Part shown: piece by piece, positions 44,256 through 52,940 of the stretch
How positions within the stretch are numbered: position 1 is the stretch's first letter
Layout of the letters: each line of letters begins with the position of its first letter
DNA from: CAZMGV01 sp964621525 [NCBI: uncultured bacterium]
GTDB lineage: Bacteria > JAGRBM01
Direction: 5' to 3'
DNA length: 64,000 nucleotides
Assembly: GCA_964621525.1 (NCBI GenBank)
Contig: CAZUMS010000005.1
Location: forward strand, 98,223 to 162,222
Translations under genes and position numbers: made by a program
Notes under the pieces: generated by a model
The model's database searches: none
What the model saw: the letters and a program-made list of their open reading frames with translations, nothing else
What the model was told of the DNA's origin: nothing

Positions 44256-44944
44256 GACGCCGCCTTCTCCTTGCCGTCCTTCGCCGCAGCCCGCCGGAAA
44301 TTGTCGCGGACCGCCTTCATGAACTGTTCTTCGGTGAGGCCGAACTTGCGGGAGAAATCGTACTTGGTCTCGAGATTCTGGAAGAGGAGTTTCACGAGGG
44401 CATCCAGCGTCGGGATCACGCCCTTGCCCTCGAGTGCCGAGGCCATGAAGACCGGAATCCCCGTCTGACCCCAGGTCTTCTGGATCAGTTCCGCCGGGAT
44501 CGCGTTCGGCAGGTCCCGCTTGTTGAACTGGATGGCGAACGGCATCGTCTTGGTATCGAGGCCCAGTTCCTTCAGGTTCTCCTGGAGGTTCAGGTAGCTT
44601 TCGGCGTTCGCGGTTTCGAGTTCCTGCTGGCTGTCGGCGATGAAGGCGACGGCGTCGGCGCCCCGGAGCACCATGCGACGCGTGGAGTTGTGCTGCACCT
44701 GTCCGGGGACGGTGAACATCTTGAGCTTCACCTTGAAGCCCGAACCGGCCGCGATCTCGATCGGCAGGAGATCGAAAAACAGCGTACGGTCGCCTTCGGT
44801 ATCCAGCGACATGAGATCGCCGCGGGATTTCGCATTCGCGGCCTTGTGAATCATCTGGAGATTCGTCGTCTTCCCGCTCATGGCCGGTCCGTAATAGACC
44901 AGCTTGAACGTGATCTCCTTCAGCGTATGGTTGAATTCCGCCAC
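44252..44944 (-). CDS. MglA-like Ras-family GTPase
   Basis: 230 residues from a GTG start. P-loop GPAMSGKT at 19-26, switch motif TVPGQ at 79-82 with Q82 at the position of the key glutamine of Myxococcus MglA, and NKRDLP from 141. The block SLDTEGDRTLFFDLLP is typical of MglA, a polarity switch that positions motility machines. It is about 30 residues longer at the C terminus than MglA, with a basic tail. The partner MglB (a roadblock GAP) is not in the window. The four-base overlap with the kinase gene implies joint expression. Confidence 0.93.
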   Translation of the reverse strand: MAEFNHTLKEITFKLVYYGPAMSGKTTNLQMIHKAANAKSRGDLMSLDTEGDRTLFFDLLPIEIAAGSGFKVKLKMFTVPGQVQHNSTRRMVLRGADAVAFIADSQQELETANAESYLNLQENLKELGLDTKTMPFAIQFNKRDLPNAIPAELIQKTWGQTGIPVFMASALEGKGVIPTLDALVKLLFQNLETKYDFSRKFGLTEEQFMKAVRDNFRRAAAKDGKEKAAS

Positions 44945-44959
44945 CTGGGTTCCTGCCGT

Positions 44960-46009
44960 TCAGCCCCGCCACACCGACCGGCGTTCGCGCAGAACGTCGT
45001 GGACCATCTTCTGGATTCCCTGCCGGAGATCCTCGTTCAGCTGGTTCATGCGGATTTCGTCTTCAGGATCGATGGATCCCTTGCTGCCGAGGTCGAGGGG
45101 TTCGCCGAACCGGATATACCACTTGGATGGCAGCGGCAGGATCCCCGCCGGCCCGAACCACGGGAACGTCGGCGTGAGCGGGAATACCGGCAGGCCGAAC
45201 CATTTGGCCAGAAGGTCCGACTTCGCCAGCACCGGATGGATCTCCTCGCCGCCCACGATGGCGGCCGGAATCACCGGGCTGCCCGTGGCCAGCGCGAGCC
45301 GGATCGCTCCCGCGCGGCCGAACCGCTGGATGCGGTAGCGGTCGGCATAAAGTTTTGCCGCGCCGCGGGCACCCTCTGGAAACACGGCGACCAGCTTTTC
45401 CTCGTTCAAGAGCCGCTCGGCGTTCCGGCGGTCGGCGCGGGCGATGCCGATACGGCGCAGGAACGCCGACAGGTAAGGGAGTCCGTAGGCGAAATCCTCG
45501 ATCAGCGGCCGGAGGTCCCGCTGGTAGGGGTGCTCGATCTGGACCGCTTCCCGCAGCATGATCGCGTCCCACGGAAGCATTCCGCTGTGGTTCGCGACGA
45601 CGACGCCGCGGCCCGAAGCGGGGATATTCTCGATGCCGGAAGTCTCGACCCGCCACCAGGTATCGTACAGATAGCGGATGCGCGTCTGGATCTCCTGCCA
45701 GTAGATCGGGTCGAAGCCGAAATCGTCCACCTCATGTCCGCGCGAGCGGAGCGAGCGGCGGAGCCGTCCCATGCGGCCCCGTTCCCGGCGGCGGGCGGCC
45801 AGATCGCGGAAGAAATCGAAAAAGCCCTTCTCGACGACCTCGCCATCGTCGCCGGGCTCCACGGGCGCATCGAGCAGGTCCCGCGTTTCCTGGAGGCGGC
45901 GCTCAAGTTCCTCGCGCACGAGCGGGTCCTTCAGCTCGCGCACGAGCGGCGCGAGCTCGCGTTCGATCTGCGCGGCGATCTGGACCGGATGTTCCGCCGT
46001 ACGTGCCAT
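44960..46009 (-). CDS. PlsC-like acyltransferase (lysophospholipid/glycerol acyltransferase family)
   Basis: 349 residues from the ATG at 46009; longer frames are not supported. After a charged N-terminal region (about 1-85), the acyltransferase motif reads NHSGMLPWDAI, a variant with six residues between His and Asp seen in some PlsC relatives, and the substrate motif FPEGARG follows. Hydrophobic patches suggest a membrane association. It probably makes phosphatidic acid or acylates a lipid head group. Downstream of the epimerase-like gene with 29 bases between. Confidence 0.88.
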   Translation of the reverse strand: MARTAEHPVQIAAQIERELAPLVRELKDPLVREELERRLQETRDLLDAPVEPGDDGEVVEKGFFDFFRDLAARRRERGRMGRLRRSLRSRGHEVDDFGFDPIYWQEIQTRIRYLYDTWWRVETSGIENIPASGRGVVVANHSGMLPWDAIMLREAVQIEHPYQRDLRPLIEDFAYGLPYLSAFLRRIGIARADRRNAERLLNEEKLVAVFPEGARGAAKLYADRYRIQRFGRAGAIRLALATGSPVIPAAIVGGEEIHPVLAKSDLLAKWFGLPVFPLTPTFPWFGPAGILPLPSKWYIRFGEPLDLGSKGSIDPEDEIRMNQLNEDLRQGIQKMVHDVLRERRSVWRG

Positions 46010-46038
46010 GAAAGTTCCGGACGTCCGCCTTTCCCGGT

Positions 46039-47115
46039 TCAGGCCGCGTTCGCCGTATAACGGCGAAGACGCTCCTCGCCCGTGAAGGCGAGCCAGGTTT
46101 CCTTGGTGGAATATTTGGGCGTGAACCCGAGCCGGTCCTTCGCCTTCTGGCCGTCGGCCACGTTCAGGTACTGAAGGAACCGGAGATAGGCCGGCGGCAC
46201 CGCCGCCAGACCGCCCGTCCACAGCGTGGAGAGCGCGCCCCGGGCGAGGAACGCCGGCAGGGCGATATCCGCCTTGCCGCCGATCTTGAGGATCGTCGAC
46301 AGCGGCAGCACGCCCCGTCCCACGATGTTGAAGATGCCGCTCCCCGGCGATTCGATGGCAAGCCGCATGGCCTCCAGCGCGTCGTCCTCGTGGAGAAACT
46401 GCATCAGGGGGTCGTACCCCATCACCGTCGGCACGGCCGGGCGCGAGAACAGCCGGGTCTCGTACGTCCGGATGCGCGGCCCGAGAACCGTCGCGAACCG
46501 GAGCACCGTGACCCGCGCGTAATCGTGCCGCTCGGCGTGCCGCGCAAGCAGCGATTCCACCTCGACCCGGTTCTGGAGGTACGGAAAATCGTGGATCGGA
46601 CGGAGCGGCATGTTCTCGGTGAGGAAGTTCGGGTGGTTCGCATCCGCGTCGTAGACCTTCGTCGTCGAGGGAACGACGATCTGGCGCACCTTGCGGCGGG
46701 CGCAGGCGTTCAGCAGGTTCAGCGTGCCGATGGCCTCGAGCTCGTGCAGTTCGGTGTTGCTCACCTTCGGCCAGCTCGTGAAGGCGCAGTGGACGACGCG
46801 GGTGACGCCTTCGCGCTCGAAAATGTCGGCGATGCGGGCATCGCAGTTGGGCTCTGTGAGATCGGTCTTGTAGTAAACCGTCTTGCGGATCGCGAGCGCG
46901 GGCTTGCGGACGTCGATGACGACGACCTTATCGAACTGGTCCGAAGAACGCAGGTAGTTCAGCGCGTTGGAACCCAGGAACCCGTCCGCGCCGGTGATGG
47001 CGACGACTTCGCCGCCCGCAGCGGCGGAAGCCGACTGAGCAGGAGCGGTTCTACGACGCGCAGGGGGCTTCGCCGCACCCTTCGCCTTCGCTTTCGGTCC
47101 GCTGGACTCACTCAC
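46039..47115 (-). CDS. NAD-dependent epimerase/dehydratase-family (extended SDR) protein
   Basis: 358 residues from the GTG at 47115, chosen because a longer start adds unlikely sequence. A Lys/Ala/Pro-rich N-terminal extension is followed by the Rossmann motif ITGADGFLGSN, the NAD-binding acid VVIDVRKP, and PSTTKVYDAD. The usual catalytic Y-x-x-x-K is replaced by Y-x-x-x-R (YLQNR). It is an extended SDR acting on a nucleotide sugar or a lipid precursor. It sits directly upstream of a PlsC-like gene, an arrangement that suggests membrane lipid modification. Confidence 0.82.
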   Translation of the reverse strand: MSESSGPKAKAKGAAKPPARRRTAPAQSASAAAGGEVVAITGADGFLGSNALNYLRSSDQFDKVVVIDVRKPALAIRKTVYYKTDLTEPNCDARIADIFEREGVTRVVHCAFTSWPKVSNTELHELEAIGTLNLLNACARRKVRQIVVPSTTKVYDADANHPNFLTENMPLRPIHDFPYLQNRVEVESLLARHAERHDYARVTVLRFATVLGPRIRTYETRLFSRPAVPTVMGYDPLMQFLHEDDALEAMRLAIESPGSGIFNIVGRGVLPLSTILKIGGKADIALPAFLARGALSTLWTGGLAAVPPAYLRFLQYLNVADGQKAKDRLGFTPKYSTKETWLAFTGEERLRRYTANAA

Positions 47116-47291
47116 GTCTGGCCGTCCCCCCCCTGCTTCGGTTGTCGTTATCAGTGAACCGGCACTGTAGATACAAATCCTTGAACGCCCCATCCGGTGA
47201 GTCAACAACGGAGCGGGAGTCGAAACGCCTTCACCCGTCCAAACTGTATCAATAAGAACATTTCAGTTCACTGTAGCTTCCGGTTGGTGTT
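47116..47291. promoter_or_regulatory. Divergent promoter region
   Basis: 176 bases between the epimerase-like gene (minus) and the PAP2-like gene (plus). CACTGTAG occurs twice (47163-47170 and 47269-47276), once near each gene, and the first copy is part of a small inverted repeat (CAGTG, six bases, CACTG). The region is A/T-rich around 47240-47265. No clear sigma-70 pair is assigned. Confidence 0.3.
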
Positions 47292-47969
47292 ATGAAGCGG
47301 AACATCATGGAGACGGAGAGACCGAAGGCGGCGTTCGAGGACCGGCCGGAGACCCCGGCACCGGCCGACGCGCTCACGAAGTTCGCGCGGGCGTGCGGCC
47401 TCCTGCTCCACCCGCTCATCGTCGGCTCCCCGGTGGCCCTCGCCGTCGGCATCCGGGAATACGGCGGCTGGAACGACCTCACGATGAAACTGGCCCTCCA
47501 GGTGACGACGCTCTGCATCGTCGCCCCGATGGCCTACCTGTTCTATCTCGTCCGCGCCGGACACACGACGGACATCTTCATGTCGCTGCGCGAGGACCGG
47601 CGGTACATCTTTCCCATCGGCACCCTCAATCTCGTCATCACCTACATCACGTTCCGCTACCACCACGCGAGCGACCTCATCCTGAACGTCGTGCTGGCCG
47701 CCACGCTCGTCATGGCGCTCATGCAGACCGGCACGCTGTTCTCGAAGCCGAGCATGCACACGGCCGGGATCGCCGGGATCGCCGCTGCCGTCGCCATCTA
47801 CGAAGGGACCTGGACCCTGCCGTTCGGCGTCCTGCTAACGGCACTTGTCATGTGGAGCCGCGTGCGGGCGAAACGCCACACGGTTTCCGAAGTGTTCCAG
47901 GGACTCGCCATCGGTGCGGGCGCCACGTCGGCGACGCTGCTGCTCCTCCGGAGCGCGTATCCCGGATGA
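47292..47969 (+). CDS. PAP2-superfamily-like integral membrane protein
   Basis: 225 residues with about six membrane helices. The pattern KPSMHTAGIAG followed later by SRVRAKRHTVSEVFQG resembles the second and third phosphatase motifs of PAP2 enzymes (PSGH and SR-x5-H-x3-D). The first motif is not clear, and the usual aspartate is Glu here. It may dephosphorylate a lipid pyrophosphate or phosphatidate, but could also be non-enzymatic. Its stop overlaps the LipB-like start by four bases. Confidence 0.55.
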   Translation: MKRNIMETERPKAAFEDRPETPAPADALTKFARACGLLLHPLIVGSPVALAVGIREYGGWNDLTMKLALQVTTLCIVAPMAYLFYLVRAGHTTDIFMSLREDRRYIFPIGTLNLVITYITFRYHHASDLILNVVLAATLVMALMQTGTLFSKPSMHTAGIAGIAAAVAIYEGTWTLPFGVLLTALVMWSRVRAKRHTVSEVFQGLAIGAGATSATLLLLRSAYPG

Positions 47970-48646
47970 CCGGCACCCGTCCGCCGCTCCTGTGGACCGA
48001 CCTCGGGCTCGTGCCGTTCCCCGACGCGGATTTCCTGCAGAGCGAACTGGCCGAGCGGCGCGCCGCTCTGGCTTCCGACTTCCTGATTTTCGCCGAACAC
48101 CCGCCCGCCTACACCTTCGGAGCAAGGGCCCAGCACAGCGGTGTCCTCTGGCCCGAATCGTTCCTCGCCGGGCGCGGCATCCCCCGTTATCTCACCTCGC
48201 GGGGCGGCGACCCGGTCTATCACGCCCCCGGCCAGCTCGCGGCCTACACCATTTTCGACACCGGCACCCACGAACTCGGCGCCCGCTCCTTCGTCGCCCT
48301 CCTTGAACGGGCGCTCATGCTGGTTCTCCGGGACTTCGGCCTTGACGCCGTGGGCACGGGGCCCCTCCCCGGGCTCTGGGTGGAGGGACGGCAGCTCGCC
48401 TCCGTGGGCGTCCATCTCTCGCGGGGGATCTCCCGGTACGGCTTCACGCTGAACGTCAGCCCCGATCTCTCTCCCTGCGTGGAAACCCCCAGCGGAAAGC
48501 TCGCCGTCACGAGTCTGGAACGCCTCGGCCGGAAAGCGGACGTCCATGCCCTCGCCCCCCGGATCGCCGCTGCCTTCGGCGTCGTCTTTCACCAGCGCGT
48601 CACGCGCCTCGAACCCGCCGATATCAGGGCCTTCAGCCGTGAGTGA
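47966..48646 (+). CDS. LipB-family lipoyl/octanoyl transferase homologue lacking catalytic residues
   Basis: 226 residues from the ATG at 47966 that overlaps the previous stop; the frame is open upstream without support. It has the LipB hallmark RGGDPVYHAPGQL (79-91) and the core GRQLASVGVHLSRGISRYGF and LNVSPDLSP. In E. coli LipB the active site is Lys135 in G-x-K and Cys169 in PCG. Here the lysine position is Q143 and PCG reads PSG with S176; another cysteine (C171) is shifted five residues earlier. Loss of both catalytic residues argues against normal octanoyl transfer. It may be a diverged or non-catalytic protein, or use a different chemistry. Confidence 0.8.
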   Translation: MTGTRPPLLWTDLGLVPFPDADFLQSELAERRAALASDFLIFAEHPPAYTFGARAQHSGVLWPESFLAGRGIPRYLTSRGGDPVYHAPGQLAAYTIFDTGTHELGARSFVALLERALMLVLRDFGLDAVGTGPLPGLWVEGRQLASVGVHLSRGISRYGFTLNVSPDLSPCVETPSGKLAVTSLERLGRKADVHALAPRIAAAFGVVFHQRVTRLEPADIRAFSRE

Positions 48647-48701
48647 GTGCCGGACTCCACGGGTGCTGGCAGTTGAGAAGTACCGGCGCTAGAACCTCCC
48701 C

Positions 48702-50000
48702 ATGCCCATCGACATTTCCACCCTGAATCTCGGCGGAACAGCCGAACTGCCGGACCGGCCGGAATATCTCGTCGCGGGGGCGGGCCCCTCGGGATCGAGC
48801 GCCGCGGCAAGACTCGCCGCGCAGGGCAGGACGGTCCACCTGATCGACTACGCGAAGTTTCCCCGCGAAAAGGTCTGCGGCGACGGGCTCTCGCCGAACG
48901 CCGTCTCCTCGCTCCAGGAGATCGGCATCGGGCCCGAACTTTTCGCAGGCACCTACCCGGCCATCTCCCATGTGAAGCTGGTGGCGCCCTCCGGCGAAGG
49001 CTTTGTCGCCGAATACCCGGAGGCCGGGCGGGCGGCGGTCCGCACGGGCTATGTCGTTCCCCGGCGTGAGCTGGACGCACTCATCCTGAACCGCGCGATC
49101 GCTGCCGGGGCGCAGTTCCGCACCGGAGTGAGACTGCGCAAGGCGGAGTGGGACGGCGACCAGCCGGTACTTACCGTGGACGATAACGGCACGATCCGCG
49201 AAATCCGGCCGCAGCACCTCGTCGCGGCCGACGGGGAGTTCTCCCTGATCCGGCGGGGGCTGATCCAGAAGTCCCGTGAAATCCAGTCGCTCGCCGTCCG
49301 GGCCTATTACGAAAACGCTCCCTCCCTGCCGCCGTTCCTCGAAATCCATTTCCCCGCGAAGCTCGCCCCCGGTTACGGCTGGATCTTCCCCGAGAAGGAC
49401 GGCCGGATGAATGTCGGTGTCTATGTCTACCAGCACACGATCGACGGCGGCCTCGATATCCACGAGGCGTTCCGGTATTTCACCGAAGATTACGCCCCCG
49501 CGATCCGGCATCTCGGAGCGGCGAAAATCTGCGGCAACCCGCGCGGCTATCCGATCACCTTCTACGAGCCCGCCCGCGAGGCTGGCCGGGGCCGGGTACT
49601 CCTTGTGGGTGATGCAGCCGGGGTCGCCGACAACCTGACCGGGGAGGGCATTTTTCAGGCGATCCGCACCGGCATCGATGCGGCGGACGCCCTGCTCGCT
49701 TCTCCGTCAGGGGCAGTGGGCGCCTACCGGCAGAGGCTCAGGGAACGGTTTGCCCCCGCCCGGACCCGGGGCAGGTTCATCTGCTGGATTATCGCCCTCT
49801 TCGGCTGGTTCGTGAATTTCCTGTTCCGCCGGTGCGACCGGAACTCATCGGTGCGGAACGACGTCTTTGCAGTCGTGAACGCCGACGCCCCCCTGTGGCA
49901 CTTCTTCCGGCCCGGGATCTGGCTGAAGATCTGGTTCGGGGGCAGCGACCCCAGAAGGTCCGAGGAAACGGCCCTCGAAGCCCGCAAATCCGCAGTGTAA
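48702..50000 (+). CDS. Geranylgeranyl reductase-family FAD-dependent oxidoreductase
   Basis: 432 residues. The FAD motif YLVAGAGPSGSSAAARLA starts near residue 22. The family motif KFPREKVCGDGLSP and the later LLVGDAAGVADNLTGEGI confirm a geranylgeranyl-reductase-type flavoprotein. Such enzymes hydrogenate isoprenoid chains of lipids or quinones. The C-terminal hydrophobic stretch (WIIALFGWFVNFLF) suggests membrane association. The start follows LipB by 55 bases and may share its transcript. Confidence 0.9.
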   Translation: MPIDISTLNLGGTAELPDRPEYLVAGAGPSGSSAAARLAAQGRTVHLIDYAKFPREKVCGDGLSPNAVSSLQEIGIGPELFAGTYPAISHVKLVAPSGEGFVAEYPEAGRAAVRTGYVVPRRELDALILNRAIAAGAQFRTGVRLRKAEWDGDQPVLTVDDNGTIREIRPQHLVAADGEFSLIRRGLIQKSREIQSLAVRAYYENAPSLPPFLEIHFPAKLAPGYGWIFPEKDGRMNVGVYVYQHTIDGGLDIHEAFRYFTEDYAPAIRHLGAAKICGNPRGYPITFYEPAREAGRGRVLLVGDAAGVADNLTGEGIFQAIRTGIDAADALLASPSGAVGAYRQRLRERFAPARTRGRFICWIIALFGWFVNFLFRRCDRNSSVRNDVFAVVNADAPLWHFFRPGIWLKIWFGGSDPRRSEETALEARKSAV

Positions 50001-50078
50001 ACCGCTTTAAATACGGATATTTACGGTTGACGGGACTGTCCGGCCAGCGGCATCATATCCCTCGAGACGAACGACGTT

Positions 50079-51431
50079 ATGCCCATGGCCGGATACCACG
50101 GATTCCTTCCGGGACGCGCCAGCGTACTGCTGGTCGCGCTGGTCGGCGCCATCTGCCTCGCGGGCTGCGTGAACGAACGAAAGATCGATGCCCCCGGTGA
50201 CGATCCTTCGGCCGCCACCCGCGCCCCGAACATCACCGCCGTCGCGGCCCCGGAAGCCCAGGGGCTTCCTCCGGACGGTTGCGGCTCTCCGACGGAGCCC
50301 TGGGGCCTCGTCTCCGGCGGCACGGAAATCCTCGTGACCGGCTCCAATTTCCAGTCCGAGTCGCAGTTCTACGTGGGCAGCCAGCGGGCGCCTGTGGTGG
50401 GCAGTGTGCAGGACAATCAGGCTCGCATCACGACGCCACCCGGCCGTACAGGACTGGTTGATGTGGTCGTGGTGAACCCCAACGGCAACATCGGACGCAA
50501 GACCTCGGCATTCATCTACTGCCCACAGCCCGCACAGGTCTGCCTGAACTTCCTTACCCCCGCCGGATGCCCCATCCCGGGCGACGACGCGACGATCTTC
50601 TGTCCCGTCGATTCGACGACGGCGGCCTCCTGCCCGGTAGCTGCGGGGGACCTGGCCCCGAAAGTGGAGATCGGCGACCTTCTGCCGCTCCGGGTCCGGG
50701 TGAAAAACCTCTCGGGCGGCGAGGACCTACGCGGTGTCGAGTTCTGCGCCGCCCCGCCCTGCGACCTGGACGACACGGACGACACCGATATCGGCGTCAC
50801 ATCGACTGACGGCGCTTCCATTGCCCTGTTCGCGGGCCCCACGCCAACCTCCCGCGACCTCCTCGTGGGCGAAACCGGCGTGTTCCGCTACGACTTCTCG
50901 GCACTCTCGGCCGGAACGATTCAGTTCGGTGTGCGCGTCTCGGGCTACAACGACCGGGAGGGCTCCATCGTCCTCTTCCCGGCCTCCGGCATGGCGCCCC
51001 ACCCGGCTACCTTCCGGCTGACGCCGCTCCAGGTGACAATGGGTGTGAACTCTGACCGCGTGTCTGCGGGAGAGCAGATCCGCGTGACGGTCAGCGTCGG
51101 CAATGCCGGCAATCGAGACCTCCTGCAGGTCGCGCCGCTGTCGCCGAACTGTAACGGGGATGCCGACGCGACGCTCCGTTATTCGAGCGTCCCTCCGGTC
51201 GCCGAAGAACTGCCCGAACTCGAACCGTTCACGATCACCGAATTCGTCTTTATCTACGAGGCACGTTGCGAAGGGTCGATCTCGTTCTCGACGCTTGCGG
51301 CCGCGCTGGACAGCGCTGCCGGCAACCCCGTCGTGGAGGGCGTCGAACGCACCAGCCCCCTCGTCACGGTCGAAGGGTCCCTGCCGAGCTGCGCCACCGA
51401 GCCCGCTCGCATCGACTGTCCCCGGAACTGA
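50079..51431 (+). CDS. Lipoprotein with TIG/IPT domain and CARDB-like region
   Basis: 450 residues. The signal peptide ends in a lipobox (LAGC, C30), so it is probably attached to a membrane on the cell surface or in the periplasm. Residues about 80-155 form an IPT/TIG immunoglobulin-like domain (LVSGGTEILVTGSNFQSESQFYVG). The rest contains repeats of beta-sandwich type with RVRVKNLSGGEDL and VTVSVGNAGNRDL, typical of CARDB adhesion-like domains. Ten or more cysteines suggest disulfides. Likely a surface structural or adhesive protein. The ligand is unknown. Confidence 0.8.
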   Translation: MPMAGYHGFLPGRASVLLVALVGAICLAGCVNERKIDAPGDDPSAATRAPNITAVAAPEAQGLPPDGCGSPTEPWGLVSGGTEILVTGSNFQSESQFYVGSQRAPVVGSVQDNQARITTPPGRTGLVDVVVVNPNGNIGRKTSAFIYCPQPAQVCLNFLTPAGCPIPGDDATIFCPVDSTTAASCPVAAGDLAPKVEIGDLLPLRVRVKNLSGGEDLRGVEFCAAPPCDLDDTDDTDIGVTSTDGASIALFAGPTPTSRDLLVGETGVFRYDFSALSAGTIQFGVRVSGYNDREGSIVLFPASGMAPHPATFRLTPLQVTMGVNSDRVSAGEQIRVTVSVGNAGNRDLLQVAPLSPNCNGDADATLRYSSVPPVAEELPELEPFTITEFVFIYEARCEGSISFSTLAAALDSAAGNPVVEGVERTSPLVTVEGSLPSCATEPARIDCPRN

Positions 51432-51437
51432 AACCGC

Positions 51438-52211
51438 CTATTCGACTTGAAGCGTAGCGCCCGCTTTCAGCTTCCAGCGGCAGGCGAAGGAGCCTTCCGC
51501 CGCCGCCAGCTCCCAGTAGCCATGGCTGCCGACCAGTATCCCTTCCCCCTTGGGCGGAAGATCCGAATAGGTACGGACGATATAGAGGGTCTTGCGCTTT
51601 TTGCCGGCGGCGACCTTCACCTGGCCACGTTCGAACGGGAAGTCGTTCGGCCGCAGCGGCAGGATGACGTTGCCGAACCGGTCGATGGCGGCGACCGGGA
51701 CCCGGATGCCCCGCCCCGCTCTGGACGGTTCGCCAAGTTCGATCCGGACGGGACTCCGGAGCGGCGGTCCCACGCTCTCCGGCGAAGCGCCGTCGGCCAG
51801 CCGGGCGGCGACCTTTGCAAAGACGTCCCTGCCGTGAAAGGTCGTCGAAACGGGGCTTCCGAGACGGCCAAGGTCGATCTCCCGGGCTCCGCGGCCGAAC
51901 CCCGGCAGGAGCGAAAACAAGCCGTTATCGGGCCCCACGAGGAATCCGCCCCGCCAGGGCTGAACGAGCCCCCGGCGCTCCGAACCCACGCCGGGGTCCA
52001 CGACCGCCACATGCACGGCCCCTTCGGGGAAATACGGATAGCTGGAACGCACGAAAAAGGCTGCGTGCCCGACATCGTGAGGCGGCAGGTCGTGGCCGAG
52101 ATCCACGACGTCCGTTCCCGGCGCGAGGGACAGGATGACGCCTTTCATGGCGGCGACGTAACCGTCCACGGTTCCGAAGTCGGTGGTGAGCGTGACGATC
52201 CGTTTCTTCAC
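51438..52211 (-). CDS. SAM hydrolase / hydroxide adenosyltransferase (DUF62)
   Basis: 257 residues starting with GTG and overlapping the upstream gene by four bases. The signatures LTTDFGTVDGYVAAMKG, VVDLGHDL, VVDPGVGS and GPDNGLF are characteristic of the SAM-dependent chlorinase/fluorinase superfamily in its hydrolase branch. It converts SAM to adenosine and methionine. The lack of the halogenase loop favours the hydroxide (hydrolase) activity. Confidence 0.9.
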   Translation of the reverse strand: MKKRIVTLTTDFGTVDGYVAAMKGVILSLAPGTDVVDLGHDLPPHDVGHAAFFVRSSYPYFPEGAVHVAVVDPGVGSERRGLVQPWRGGFLVGPDNGLFSLLPGFGRGAREIDLGRLGSPVSTTFHGRDVFAKVAARLADGASPESVGPPLRSPVRIELGEPSRAGRGIRVPVAAIDRFGNVILPLRPNDFPFERGQVKVAAGKKRKTLYIVRTYSDLPPKGEGILVGSHGYWELAAAEGSFACRWKLKAGATLQVE

Positions 52212-52915
52212 AGGAATTTCTCCAGCGGGCAGCCCGCGCAGCGCGGGCCGGGACGGCAGTGGTTGTTGCCCACCTTCACCAGCCCCGCGTGGAACTCATT
52301 ATACACCTGAAGATCCCCCGGAATCCGCTCCATGCAGAACTCCCGGAGGGGTTCGTACCGGATATCCGGCGGCACGAGGTTGTGCCGGGCCAGAATCCGC
52401 CGGGTGTAGGCGTCCACGACGAAGCTCGGCTTTTCCGCGGCGTAACAGAGGATCGAATCGGCCGTCTCGGGGCCGACGCCGTGAATATCGAGCAGTTCTG
52501 CGCGAAGCTGCAAAAGCGGCTGGTCGAAGAACTTCTCCAGCGTCCCGTGGCGGCTCCGCACATGCCGGACGAGCGACTTGAGGCGTCTGGTCTTCACGTT
52601 GAAGTAGCCCGCGGGGACGAGGAGCTTCGCCAGTTTCGAGGGCGGAAGCCGGTCGATGGATTCCAGATCCAGAACTTTCGCCGCCTTCAGGTTCGCAATC
52701 GCCTTTTCGACGTTTTTCCAGGCCGTGTTCTGGGTCAGCACGGCGCCCACAATCACCTCGAAGGGCGACTCTCCCGGCCACCAGTGCAGCGGGCCGAAGG
52801 CTTCGGAGATTGCCGTCCTGATCTCTTCGAGACGGACCTTCCGCCGCGTCAGGGGACCGTGGGGGTGCGGCGCTTTCGCCGGCCGCTTCTTGCTTGCTGT
52901 CCGTTTTGCTGCCAT
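52208..52915 (-). CDS. Endonuclease III / HhH-GPD DNA glycosylase with incomplete Fe-S motif
   Basis: 235 residues. The helix-hairpin-helix DIHGVGPETAD and catalytic aspartate in VVDAYTRRIL place it in the endonuclease III superfamily, base-excision repair. The C-terminal cluster normally has four cysteines. Here C-x5-C-x2-C is present (CRPGPRCAGC), but the protein ends CPLEKFL, one residue past where the fourth cysteine should be, and the stop follows immediately. A one-base deletion in the sequence TTCCTGTGA would give F-C. The first ~25 residues are a basic tail. It overlaps the SAM hydrolase gene by four bases. Confidence 0.87.
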   Translation of the reverse strand: MAAKRTASKKRPAKAPHPHGPLTRRKVRLEEIRTAISEAFGPLHWWPGESPFEVIVGAVLTQNTAWKNVEKAIANLKAAKVLDLESIDRLPPSKLAKLLVPAGYFNVKTRRLKSLVRHVRSRHGTLEKFFDQPLLQLRAELLDIHGVGPETADSILCYAAEKPSFVVDAYTRRILARHNLVPPDIRYEPLREFCMERIPGDLQVYNEFHAGLVKVGNNHCRPGPRCAGCPLEKFL

Positions 52916-52940
52916 TCACGCTGCCCGCCGGAACGCTAGC

